Shown here piece by piece: positions 28,418 through 35,788 of a stretch of DNA of 64,000 nucleotides. The notes below the pieces were generated by a model. That model was not told the origin of the DNA, did no database searches, and saw nothing but the letters and a program-made list of their open reading frames with translations. Both the position numbers and the translations under genes were made by a program. This stretch comes from Dyadobacter bucti. Lineage in GTDB: Bacteria; Bacteroidota; Bacteroidia; Cytophagales; Spirosomataceae. Every line of letters starts with the position of its first letter. Position 1 is the first letter of the stretch. The stretch is from NCBI RefSeq assembly GCF_005869225.1, contig NZ_SWFP01000004.1:310001-374000 (forward strand), read 5' to 3'.

Positions 28418-28441
28418 CTAGCGGTTTCATGAAACCGCTAG
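28418..28441. promoter_or_regulatory. 24-bp perfect palindrome in the susC leader
   Basis: CTAGCGGTTTCA is followed directly by its exact reverse complement, so the site is a 24-bp perfect palindrome with no spacer. It lies 62 bp ahead of the susC start codon, just downstream of a promoter-like sequence. The GGTTTCATGAAACC core has the shape of a dimeric repressor operator. It could also fold as an RNA hairpin. Confidence 0.6.
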
Positions 28442-28460
28442 TCATTATCGTAAAGTCATA

Positions 28461-28490
28461 CAAAAGCTAATACAATGCAGATCTAACAAG
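28461..28490 (-). promoter_or_regulatory. Possible susC promoter
   Basis: Read on the minus strand, CTTG (near 28490) precedes TTAGCTTTTG (28461-28470) by about 16 bases. This approximates the Bacteroidota -33 TTTG / -7 TAnnTTTG pair, though with one extra base between TA and TTTG. A transcript from here would place the 24-bp palindrome about 15-35 bases downstream of the start site. The 311-bp gap around it (28357-28667) holds no gene. Confidence 0.35.
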
Positions 28491-28667
28491 ATCGGCGCAA
28501 GGGCAAAAGGAACTCCGTTTCGTGTGTGAATGGAATTGGACCATAAACTTTCTTGCATTTCAGGTACTACAAAGATGTATCTATTGATGTAATTATTCCA
28601 ATAAGTTTTAGGCGATTATTGATACTTTTTTATCGAATATGAATATTTACATTAGGTTACATATTTC

Positions 28668-29423
28668 CTATAGTTCTCTGATCCAGATATTTCTGAAACC
28701 TACTTTGGCACCGTGCTCCTGTAACATCACCGATGCCTTACCGTGCGGTTCATAGCGGGGGATACCTGCGTGCTGGATGGTCCCCTGTATTTCAAAATGG
28801 TTGATGATCAGAACACCGTTCTGGACGACAGTGACATATGCAGGTTTTTCAACCGTACCATTGTACCTGAATTTCGGAGCGGTATAATAAATATCGTACA
28901 CATTCCACTCGCCCCGTTTGTTGGTGGAGTTTACGAGCGGAATTGCCTGCTTGTAAAGGCTTCCGCACTGGCCGTTGACGTATATTTTGGAAGCGTCCTG
29001 ATGGGAATCATATATCTGCACCTCATAGCGTTCCTGAAGGTATACGCCACTGTTGCCTTCATTGAGGTGGCCGGGATCTGAGCCCGGATACATCATGAAT
29101 TCGATATGCAGCTGACAATCGCCGAATTTCTGTTTGGTCTGGATATTACCGGCTCCCTTTTTGGTGACCAGAAAGCCGTTTTGCAACTCCCACTGACTGG
29201 CTGCCCCGTCTTTGGCCGACACCCAGTTCGCCTGATCTTTACCGTTGAAAAGTACGATGGCGTCCGAGGGAGGGGCACCATATTCTTTCCCTGACGCTAC
29301 GATTTTAGGCGTCGGGCCCCATACCTCGGTGGCTTCCGGTTTAGAATAATCCTTCTGAGTATCCTGTGCGGAAGCGGTGAAGCCGAGGGCGGTCAATCCG
29401 ATGTAAAAGCATATTTTCTTCAT
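28668..29423 (-). CDS. Secreted DUF1080 protein (3-keto-disaccharide hydrolase family)
   Basis: The 251-residue protein has a signal peptide ending 'GFTASAQ', followed by a LamG-like beta-jelly-roll of the PF06439 family. The signature pieces are 'IVLFNGKDQANWV', 'FGDCQLHIEFM', 'GNSGVYLQERYEVQIYDSH' and a C-terminal 'VGFRNIWIREL'. Members of PF06439 hydrolyse 3-keto-glycosides after a Gfo/Idh/MocA dehydrogenase has oxidised C3; many others are uncharacterised. Here it is third in an operon that starts with just such a dehydrogenase. Secretion of the hydrolase but not of the dehydrogenase is a point of tension with that model. Confidence 0.88.
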   Translation of the reverse strand: MKKICFYIGLTALGFTASAQDTQKDYSKPEATEVWGPTPKIVASGKEYGAPPSDAIVLFNGKDQANWVSAKDGAASQWELQNGFLVTKKGAGNIQTKQKFGDCQLHIEFMMYPGSDPGHLNEGNSGVYLQERYEVQIYDSHQDASKIYVNGQCGSLYKQAIPLVNSTNKRGEWNVYDIYYTAPKFRYNGTVEKPAYVTVVQNGVLIINHFEIQGTIQHAGIPRYEPHGKASVMLQEHGAKVGFRNIWIREL

Positions 29424-29446
29424 TTTAGTGATATTTAAATGGGAAA

Positions 29447-30352
29447 TTATCGGCCGGTTGAAAGGAGTTTGCTGTCTATAAATGACTTGGCACGAGGGAC
29501 GTCGCTTTCGGCCAGATGTTCGATAATGATGGGGATATTCGGATGATCCCTGCCCAGACGGTCCAAATAAAGGTGATAATTGAGTGTGCCCAGCCCGGGA
29601 GCTGGCAGCTCGATCATGCCTACGCCCCGCAGGGCGTGGGCCTCATCCGCGTCGATATCGGCAAACTGGATCCCCTGGTGACTATCCGCCAGTTTTACAT
29701 CTTTTGCGTGGGCGATTTTGATCTTGTCGGACAATGCATTGAATATCTGACCAAGCGTTTTGTCCATCTGGCCGATATTGTGCTCTTCGAAATAATTGGT
29801 AGGGTCCATTAACAATCCCAGGTTGGGTGAATGAATATCTGCAAAAAGCTGCAGGGTTTCCTCCACCGATCCGATCACATTATTTACATAGGTTTCAACC
29901 AGGAATGTCACACCATGCTCGCGCGCAAACCCAACAATATCCCGGATAACATCGCGGCACTCCGAGTATCCTTCCTCCGTTTTATTTTTCGGATGGTATA
30001 CCCAATCGCTGTCAGGGTCGAAAGTGCCCGTTTCACTGATCACGTAGGGGGAGCCCAGGTCGCCGGCAAAACGGATGATCTGTTTCAGGTGGGCAAGGTT
30101 TGCCTTCCTTTTTACCGGATCGGGGTGGACAAGGTTGGTATAGCCCGAAATACAGCAGACAGGCAGGTTATGTTTTCGGAACGTGTCCCTTATCTTCCGG
30201 CACTTGTCCTGGCTGATATTCTCTGTTGAAAGATCCATATCTTTAAAAGTGACGTCCAACTGTACCGTATTGAAACCTAGTTCACGAATGCGCTCTGCTG
30301 TTTCTTCTAATCCGTAAGGAAAATATCCTGTAAATATTCCAACCTGAATCAT
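29447..30352 (-). CDS. Cytoplasmic sugar phosphate isomerase/epimerase-like TIM-barrel protein
   Basis: This AP-endonuclease-2/xylose-isomerase-like barrel has 301 residues and no signal peptide. It opens 'MIQVGIFTGYFPYGLEETAE'. Metal-binding candidates are Glu in 'FLVETYVNN', Asp in 'LGLLMDPTNYFEEHN', His in 'KIAHAKDVKL' and Glu in 'PIIIEHLAE'. The family interconverts keto- and aldo-sugars, or dehydrates/deglycosylates keto-glycosides. It lies 26 bp after the Gfo gene and 23 bp before the DUF1080 gene, a trio that recurs in keto-glycoside pathways (established for the families, inferred here). Confidence 0.85.
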   Translation of the reverse strand: MIQVGIFTGYFPYGLEETAERIRELGFNTVQLDVTFKDMDLSTENISQDKCRKIRDTFRKHNLPVCCISGYTNLVHPDPVKRKANLAHLKQIIRFAGDLGSPYVISETGTFDPDSDWVYHPKNKTEEGYSECRDVIRDIVGFAREHGVTFLVETYVNNVIGSVEETLQLFADIHSPNLGLLMDPTNYFEEHNIGQMDKTLGQIFNALSDKIKIAHAKDVKLADSHQGIQFADIDADEAHALRGVGMIELPAPGLGTLNYHLYLDRLGRDHPNIPIIIEHLAESDVPRAKSFIDSKLLSTGR

Positions 30353-30378
30353 AGTAATGAAAGTTAGTGATTAATGGA

Positions 30379-31500
30379 TCAGGCGCTCTGACCAGCCAGT
30401 ACTTCGTCTATTGCAATGGCCCTGTGCTCCCTGAATGAGCGGTAGCAGGCCTCGACCAGCGCCATGGTTTTAAGGTTGTCTTTCCCGCTGATCTCGGGCT
30501 CGCGGTTCTCTTCAACGGCGCACATAAGCTGCGCCATGGGTCCTGCAAAGGCATCAGGGAACCACACTTCCTTCCAGCGAGGCCTTTGCCAGCCGGCATG
30601 TCGGGTCGTGGTGAAATCGAGGGTGCTGGGTACCGGGAGCGGGTAGCTGGGCCAGCCGATGTTTCCTGTGGCCATTCCCTCGGTACCTTCCACCCGCCAA
30701 TTGATGTAAATATCGCTTTCGGCACCTTCCCGGGCCGGGCCTGTCCAGACGTCATCCCAGGCAGAAGCGCGGAAGCCGTTTTCATACTCAAGAATGTAAA
30801 GCGCGATCCCGTCTTCATGTTCAAACGTAGCCGCATTTCTGGGATCCTGTGCAACACTGGCATACACACGTTGCGGGTCGCCGAAAAGAAAGCGGAATGT
30901 ATCCAGGTGGTGAATGCTCATGGTGCGGAGTGTGGCCCAGCCGAGCTCCTTTTGCCAGGGCATCCAATGAGGAATGGCGCGCATATCGATGGACGCAAAT
31001 ACGGGTTTGCCGAGATAACCTTTATTTAAAATATCCTTGCAGGCCCGGATCGACTGATCATACCGCATATTCTGGTTGACGCCCAATGCGATACCGGCTT
31101 CTTCGCAAAGCCTCACGATTTCCTGTGCCTCTGCAAAGTTGATCCCCAATGGTTTTTGTGCCAGAATACCCTTAATGTGGCCTGCATGTTTGACAGCCTC
31201 TTTTACAACTTGGAGCAGAAGCTGCGGGGGCACGGCTACGTCTACAATGTCCACTTTCGGATCTTGCAGGAGTTCCTGATAGGTATCGTACACCGTTTTG
31301 ATCCCATGGCGATCCGCCACTGCCTGGCTGTTTGCGCGGTTGCGCGAGGCAATAGCAACGGGGTTAAAGCCTGCATTCCTGTAAGCAACAAGGTGGCAGT
31401 CGGCCATGATGAATCCCGAACCGATGCAACCGATTCCTATGCTTTTGTCCCGGGGCAGTCGTGGGAGATAATCGAGATCTGGGCTGGGAGAAATATCCAT
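30379..31500 (-). CDS. Gfo/Idh/MocA-family NAD(P)-dependent sugar oxidoreductase
   Basis: The 373-residue cytoplasmic protein has a Rossmann domain with '[16 protein letters not shown]' (21-36) and the catalytic Lys in 'LAQKPLG' (K116; the common EKP is QKP here), then the alpha/beta dehydrogenase domain. Likely active-site residues are in '[17 protein letters not shown]'. It probably oxidises a hydroxyl of a sugar or glycoside, with C3 oxidation the most likely for this gene context. As the first gene of the minus-strand locus it sets the promoter side, and a promoter-like site and a 36-bp inverted repeat lie upstream. Confidence 0.9.
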   Translation of the reverse strand: MDISPSPDLDYLPRLPRDKSIGIGCIGSGFIMADCHLVAYRNAGFNPVAIASRNRANSQAVADRHGIKTVYDTYQELLQDPKVDIVDVAVPPQLLLQVVKEAVKHAGHIKGILAQKPLGINFAEAQEIVRLCEEAGIALGVNQNMRYDQSIRACKDILNKGYLGKPVFASIDMRAIPHWMPWQKELGWATLRTMSIHHLDTFRFLFGDPQRVYASVAQDPRNAATFEHEDGIALYILEYENGFRASAWDDVWTGPAREGAESDIYINWRVEGTEGMATGNIGWPSYPLPVPSTLDFTTTRHAGWQRPRWKEVWFPDAFAGPMAQLMCAVEENREPEISGKDNLKTMALVEACYRSFREHRAIAIDEVLAGQSA

Positions 31501-31532
31501 GCGTCTATGGGGTCAGGTTTATTCCGGAGAGC

Positions 31533-31541
31533 ACAAAGTTT
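31533..31541 (-). promoter_or_regulatory. Possible -7 element for the Gfo operon
   Basis: On the minus strand this reads TAAACTTTG, close to the Bacteroidota -7 consensus TAnnTTTG but with a 3-base spacer. It lies 33 bp ahead of the ATG at 31500. No convincing -33 TTTG is placed at the usual distance. The neighbouring inverted repeat would then sit at roughly -40 to -75. Confidence 0.3.
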
Positions 31542-31568
31542 ACCTATTTAATGTTGTATATCTAGTAC

Positions 31569-31604
31569 TTTTATATCAAAAAATTAAACTTTTTTGATAT
31601 AAAA
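31569..31604. promoter_or_regulatory. 15-bp-arm inverted repeat ahead of the Gfo operon
   Basis: TTTTATATCAAAAAA, a 6-base spacer TTAAAC, then the exact reverse complement of the first arm. The repeat stands between the start of the minus-strand locus and the plus-strand fic gene. Position and symmetry fit an operator or a pair of regulator half sites. As RNA it could also form a hairpin with U-tracts, so a bidirectional terminator is the alternative. Confidence 0.5.
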
Positions 31605-31671
31605 TTTACTTATTGTTTACTAAGAAGATCAACTTCAATTACCAAGGCCGCAGCTGGTTTAGATTAAGAAC

Positions 31672-31790
31672 AAAATCTAAACTTAGAAAGATTTAAGTTT
31701 AGATTTTCATGTAAAAACTAAACTAACAAATATTTAAGTTTAGATTTACAGGTAAAATCTAAACTAACAAAAATTTAAGTTTAGATTTTT
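31672..31790. repeat. Three tandem 41-bp repeats, each an inverted repeat, upstream of fic
   Basis: Units begin at 31672, 31713 and 31754, an exact 41-bp period. Each holds an inverted repeat of the form AAAATCTAAACTTA, about 8 bases, then TAAGTTTAGATTTT. Copy 1 has perfect 14-bp arms; copies 2 and 3 differ by one or two bases in the left arm. A degenerate half unit (GTTTAGATT) lies at about 31657 and another after 31795. The gaps between units are only 5 bases, so this is not a CRISPR array. Four-turn spacing on one DNA face suggests cooperative binding of a dimeric protein. Confidence 0.85.
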
Positions 31791-31828
31791 TGTCATTTCT
31801 AACCTTAAATCTTAACATCCGATTTTCT

Positions 31829-31897
31829 ATGAAGCGTTTTGAAGCCGGCAAATACGTAAACCAGGGATACTATAAAAGCTTCAGCCAGAAAACATAA
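31829..31897 (+). pseudogene. Detached N-terminal exon-like fragment of the fic gene
   Basis: ATG 31829 encodes 'MKRFEAGKYVNQGYYKSFSQ' and stops at TAA 31895. This is the standard N-terminus of Bacteroidota Fic proteins of this type. Adding one base near 31882 would read '..YYKSF-QPENINRDWQIDD' and join the main frame at its Met. The fragment therefore marks a 1-base deletion, or a sequencing error. Confidence 0.6.
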
Positions 31898-31920
31898 ATC
31901 GTGACTGGCAAATAGATGAT

Positions 31921-32955
31921 ATGCAGCTACTCAGCCTGCTGAGCAAAGCGGACAGGTATCTTGGCAGGCTGGATATGTATTCTGAATATGTCCACATCGA
32001 TCTTTACATCCGTATGCACATCGCCAAGGAAGCGACCCAATCTTCCAAAATAGAAGGCACGGAGACTAATATGGAAGAAGCCTTTTTGGACAAGGAAGAA
32101 ATTTCGATGGAAAAACGTGATGACTGGGAAGAGGTACAAAATTACATCAGTGCAATGAACGACGCTGTCAAACAATTGCATACGCTTCCATTTTCATCCC
32201 GGCTTATACGGCAAACTCATAAAATTTTACTGAGAGGTGTCAGAGGCAGGCATAAGCAGCCGGGAGAGTATCGTACTAGCCAAAACTGGATCGGTGGAGC
32301 AAGTGTGAACGACGCAGTGTTTGTGCCGCCGGTACACACGTCCATTGCCGACCTGATGTCTGATATTGAAAAATTTGCCAACGATGAGCTAAACCCCTTA
32401 CCGGACTTGCTCAAAGTGGGCTTGATCCATTATCAGTTTGAAACGATACATCCATTTTTGGATGGCAACGGCAGGGTCGGCAGATTGCTCATTACGCTTT
32501 ATCTTGTTAACCGGGGAATACTGAAGCAGCCCATACTTTATCTGTCGGACTATTTTGAGCGAAACAGGACCTTATATTATGATAATTTAATGAGAGCCCG
32601 GACCCATAATGATATTAACCAATGGCTGAAATTCTTTTTGGTCGGAATAATCGAGATATCGAAAATCGGTGTCAAAACTTTTGATGGAATCCTGCAGTTG
32701 CAACGAAACCTCGAAATCAAAATCCAGTCTTTTGGCAGTCGCAGCGGCGAGGCAAAAAGGGTGATCGAGTATTTGTATGCGCAACCCCTCATCGATGCAT
32801 CCAGAATTGAAACGATCACGGGAAAGTCTAAGGCTACCAACTATAAACTGTTGGCAGACTTAGAAAAATTGGAGATCCTGCAGGAAGTTTCCGGCGGACA
32901 GCGTAATAAGTTATATGTTTTTAAGGACTATCTCGATCTGTTCCGATCATCATAA
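31921..32955 (+). CDS. Fic-family protein (AMPylase-like) with C-terminal winged helix, probably N-terminally frameshifted
   Basis: From Met at 31921 the protein is 344 residues. It contains the inhibitory motif SxxxEG (S41-E45-G46, 'SSKIEGTET') before the Fic core, and the catalytic motif HPFLDGNGRVGR with His177, Asp181, Asn183 and Arg188 all intact. The C-terminal 80 residues ('KRVIEYLYAQPLIDASRIE', 'TNYKLLADLEKLEIL') form a winged-helix DNA-binding domain. The order inhibitory helix-Fic core defines a class II, self-inhibited Fic protein. These transfer AMP from ATP to a Tyr, Ser or Thr of a target. The main frame remains open upstream to codons for 'QPENINRDWQIDD' but then hits a stop, so the usual first 30 residues are out of frame. 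The truncated form may still be made. The repeats upstream suggest autoregulation. Confidence 0.85.
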   Translation: MQLLSLLSKADRYLGRLDMYSEYVHIDLYIRMHIAKEATQSSKIEGTETNMEEAFLDKEEISMEKRDDWEEVQNYISAMNDAVKQLHTLPFSSRLIRQTHKILLRGVRGRHKQPGEYRTSQNWIGGASVNDAVFVPPVHTSIADLMSDIEKFANDELNPLPDLLKVGLIHYQFETIHPFLDGNGRVGRLLITLYLVNRGILKQPILYLSDYFERNRTLYYDNLMRARTHNDINQWLKFFLVGIIEISKIGVKTFDGILQLQRNLEIKIQSFGSRSGEAKRVIEYLYAQPLIDASRIETITGKSKATNYKLLADLEKLEILQEVSGGQRNKLYVFKDYLDLFRSS

Positions 32956-33240
32956 TGTGCCGAGGTGTGGAGTATTATTCCGTTCCGGTGGTTGTTTAAG
33001 TCCCACATGGAGGGGCCCTAATGACCACTCTGCATGTCTGGCATTGGGAGACAGATGGTATCAAAAAGGCCAGGTTTCATTATGACTACACTGTTCACGT
33101 CGTCACAGAGGATGTAGAAAGGTGCCTGCCCATGGAAATTATAAATACCTGTCATCGCCTGCTGCAGGAAAACATCCAAAAGTCCCCGTCATGCTGGCTA
33201 TAGTCGCACAGCGAGGTCGAAGCTACTGCCAGAAGCAATG

Positions 33241-34206
33241 TTAAAGCGACGGCTGTGAGGGGTACCGTTTTTGCCAGGAATATGCAGTAACTGAATTCTT
33301 CCAGAAGTACTTTTCGGCAGCTGTGTGGCCTTTTTCCATAAAGTATGCATGAACCAGTCTCAGTCCGTCTTCAAAAGGAAGCCATTTGTCACTGTTCGGC
33401 CAGTCGCTGCCGTATAACAACCTGTCCTGGCCAAAGGTCGCGTAAAGCTCATCCAGGCGCCCACGATAGAAATCCAGGTTGGTGGGGACCTGTCCGTTCA
33501 CCCGGCGCAGGACCTCGGAGATCTTGATATACACTTTGGGCCTTTGGCCGAGTTCCCGCAGATCAGCTTCATATGTCTTCCGTATAGCTTGATCTGTGGG
33601 GAGCGTCATCTGGGGCAAATGATCTATCACCACCTTTAAATCGGATACCTGGTCTGTCAGCTTCACGATTGCAGCGAGCAATGCGGGGTTTGGATTTGCT
33701 GTGTCCAGCACCAGCCCGGCCCCGGCCAGGGCTTTAAGGTCCGATACAAACCTGAGATTACCCGCTTGACCGGCAATATCATTTCCCCAAAGGTTTCCGC
33801 AGCGGATACCGCGAAAAAGAGGGTTTTTCTGAAACCGTTCGAGATGTTTGCTGAAATCCGGCTTGCCCGGTTCCAGATTACCTATTATCCCCACAATAAT
33901 TTTATCCTTCTCGGCAATGTCAAGGACCCACTGGTTGTCTTCGAGCCACGGGCTGGCTTCCACCACAATTGCGCCGGTGACGCCAAGTTTTCCTGCGATC
34001 TTGCGGTAACGTTCCGGAAGTGCAGGTTTGTAGAGGACCTGATCATTTTTGTCGGGCCATGGTATGCCCTGGGGCCGGTTGGTATCGAACAGGTGTATGT
34101 GGGTGTCGATAATTGGTATGGCTGGGTTTTGTGCTGCGCCCGCAGCCTGAAGTCCGGCTGCGAGGGAAGCTCCCGCAGATACGGCAAGAAATTTTCTCCG
34201 GTTCAT
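33241..34206 (-). CDS. Exported amidohydrolase, L-fuconolactonase-like (COG3618)
   Basis: The 321-residue protein starts with a twin-arginine signal (MNRRKFLAVSAGASLAAG) and then the amidohydrolase-2 barrel: metal ligands H36 and H38 ('IIDTHIHLFDT'), His in 'KVVIDHLPQM' and Asp in 'LLYGSDWPNSD'. The 'DTHIHLFD..RP.GIPWP' opening is typical of the COG3618 branch that includes L-fuconolactonase and related sugar-lactone hydrolases, though many have unknown substrates. It begins 41 bp after the sulfatase gene stop, so the two form a unit that may act on a sulfated, perhaps fucose-rich, polysaccharide (inference). Confidence 0.83.
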   Translation of the reverse strand: MNRRKFLAVSAGASLAAGLQAAGAAQNPAIPIIDTHIHLFDTNRPQGIPWPDKNDQVLYKPALPERYRKIAGKLGVTGAIVVEASPWLEDNQWVLDIAEKDKIIVGIIGNLEPGKPDFSKHLERFQKNPLFRGIRCGNLWGNDIAGQAGNLRFVSDLKALAGAGLVLDTANPNPALLAAIVKLTDQVSDLKVVIDHLPQMTLPTDQAIRKTYEADLRELGQRPKVYIKISEVLRRVNGQVPTNLDFYRGRLDELYATFGQDRLLYGSDWPNSDKWLPFEDGLRLVHAYFMEKGHTAAEKYFWKNSVTAYSWQKRYPSQPSL

Positions 34207-34247
34207 GCGTGGAATGTTTTATGGCTAAAACGGCTGTTTGTCATCGT

Positions 34248-35594
34248 TTACTTGACTTGCTCTTTAAGAATCAGATATTCTTCCCGCAAGTCCATGAGTT
34301 GTTTGGCATACCTGGAATCTGACGCCAGATTCTGTTTTTCCAGCGGATCTTTTTTCAGGTCGTAAAGCTGTTCATAATTGTGTTCGGTGAATTTCATGTA
34401 TTTGATGTCCTTTTTGACAACACCTTCGACCTTTGGTAATCTGGGACTTCCCAGAAAGGTATGCTCGTAAAAGAACTCATTTCGGCCCGCTGGCTTTTTT
34501 GTCAATAAATCTACACCCTGCATTTGCCGGGGTACCTTTAATCCCGCCAGGTTCAGGATCGTTGGCGCAATGTCAATGTTCAGGGCAATTCGTTCTTCAA
34601 CCGAGCCCTTTTTACGTCGCGGATCGTAAATAATCATGGGGACACGAATGGATTCTTCAAAGCCAAACCATTTCCCTTCCAGCCCGTGTTCGCCCAATGC
34701 AAAACCATTGTCGCCCATAAAAATGATAACTGTATTGTCGGCAATCCCCAGGCTTTCGAGCTGCTTGCGGAGCTTTCCGACAACTTCATCAACACCTGTA
34801 ATAAGGCGATAGTAATCTCTGACCGTTTGCTGGTGCAGTTCCGGTGTGGAGAGCAGCGGTTTCCACCGGTCACGGCCAATGTTCTGGTCGGTACGGAAAA
34901 AATCCGGGAAAGCATTCCAGTACGACGGATCGGCTGTTTCCGGTTGTGGAACGGTGATGTCTTTGTATAAATTCTTGTAACGTTCCTGAACAGGGTAGGT
35001 GGGAGGGTTTCCGTCGAGTTCATGCGGTGCCTTAAAACTCACTGAAAGGCAGAAAGGCGACTGGCCGCCGAATTTTTGTAGAAACTGGTTGATTCCATGC
35101 GCCAGACTGTCGGTGTGGTGGATTTTGCTACCGTCCGGTCTTTCGTATTCGTAGGGCGGCTGTCCTTCCTTGTTGCAGGCCCAGAAGTCAAATTCATGCG
35201 CGGGCGGGTTGTTCCCCACACCATATTTCCCGATAAACCCGATTTTGTAACCACTGGCTTTCAGGAGCATAGGATAGGTGTCGGACAGCCCTTCCGGGGT
35301 GAAATTTTTGACAAAATCATCGATTTTATGGCGTGAGAGATACTGTCCGCTTAAAATACTGGCCCTGCTTACCGAGCAGATGGATGTAGTGACATAGGCA
35401 TTCTTAAAACGTATCCCTTGTCTCGCCATCCGGTCCAGATGAGGAGTTTTGATATAGGGGTTTCCGGCAACACCCAGAGCGTCGGCCCGGTGGTCATCGG
35501 TCAGTAAAAAAATAACATTGGGGCGCTGTGCGGCGGCTGGGTTTCCGGTCACCGCCAAGGCCAGGAGAAAACTGAAAATGATCAATCTATTCAT
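34248..35594 (-). CDS. Secreted sulfatase
   Basis: The 448-residue protein has a signal peptide ending 'AAAQRPNVIFLLTDDHRADAL', with metal-binding D33-D34. The nucleophile motif is C73-S-V-S-R77 ('TSICSVSRASILSGQ') and the second metal site is 'IFMGDNGFALGEHGLEGK'. In type I sulfatases a Cys or Ser in (C/S)xPxR is converted to formylglycine. Here the Pro is replaced by Val, a variant I believe occurs in some Bacteroidota sulfatases but did not check. It removes sulfate from a sulfated sugar in the periplasm. A formylglycine-generating or anSME enzyme is not encoded in the window. Confidence 0.88.
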   Translation of the reverse strand: MNRLIIFSFLLALAVTGNPAAAQRPNVIFLLTDDHRADALGVAGNPYIKTPHLDRMARQGIRFKNAYVTTSICSVSRASILSGQYLSRHKIDDFVKNFTPEGLSDTYPMLLKASGYKIGFIGKYGVGNNPPAHEFDFWACNKEGQPPYEYERPDGSKIHHTDSLAHGINQFLQKFGGQSPFCLSVSFKAPHELDGNPPTYPVQERYKNLYKDITVPQPETADPSYWNAFPDFFRTDQNIGRDRWKPLLSTPELHQQTVRDYYRLITGVDEVVGKLRKQLESLGIADNTVIIFMGDNGFALGEHGLEGKWFGFEESIRVPMIIYDPRRKKGSVEERIALNIDIAPTILNLAGLKVPRQMQGVDLLTKKPAGRNEFFYEHTFLGSPRLPKVEGVVKKDIKYMKFTEHNYEQLYDLKKDPLEKQNLASDSRYAKQLMDLREEYLILKEQVK

Positions 35595-35788
35595 GTTATT
35601 CAGGCGCTATCGACTCGCAAGTTTACACATAAAAAAGCCAGCTAGTTTTTGGAGCTTACCGGTAATTTCTGTTTAAGACTCTTTGCACCGCGAAAAAAAT
35701 CTACTGTAATCATTAACTGGCTTTTTATTGCGTCTTTTGTGAAAAGGTCTCTTGCCCGATTTTTACAAAAGCTTTAACCAGATATCTT

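Noticed and set aside
31657..31795. CRISPR array
   Set aside because: Units are regularly spaced, but the spaces between repeats are only about 5 bases and each unit is itself a long inverted repeat; no cas genes are near.
33021..33203. 60-codon plus-strand ORF after the fic gene
   Set aside because: It has no recognisable motif, signal or ribosome-binding context, and lies in a gap of 285 bp with several stops in other frames; too weak to call a gene.
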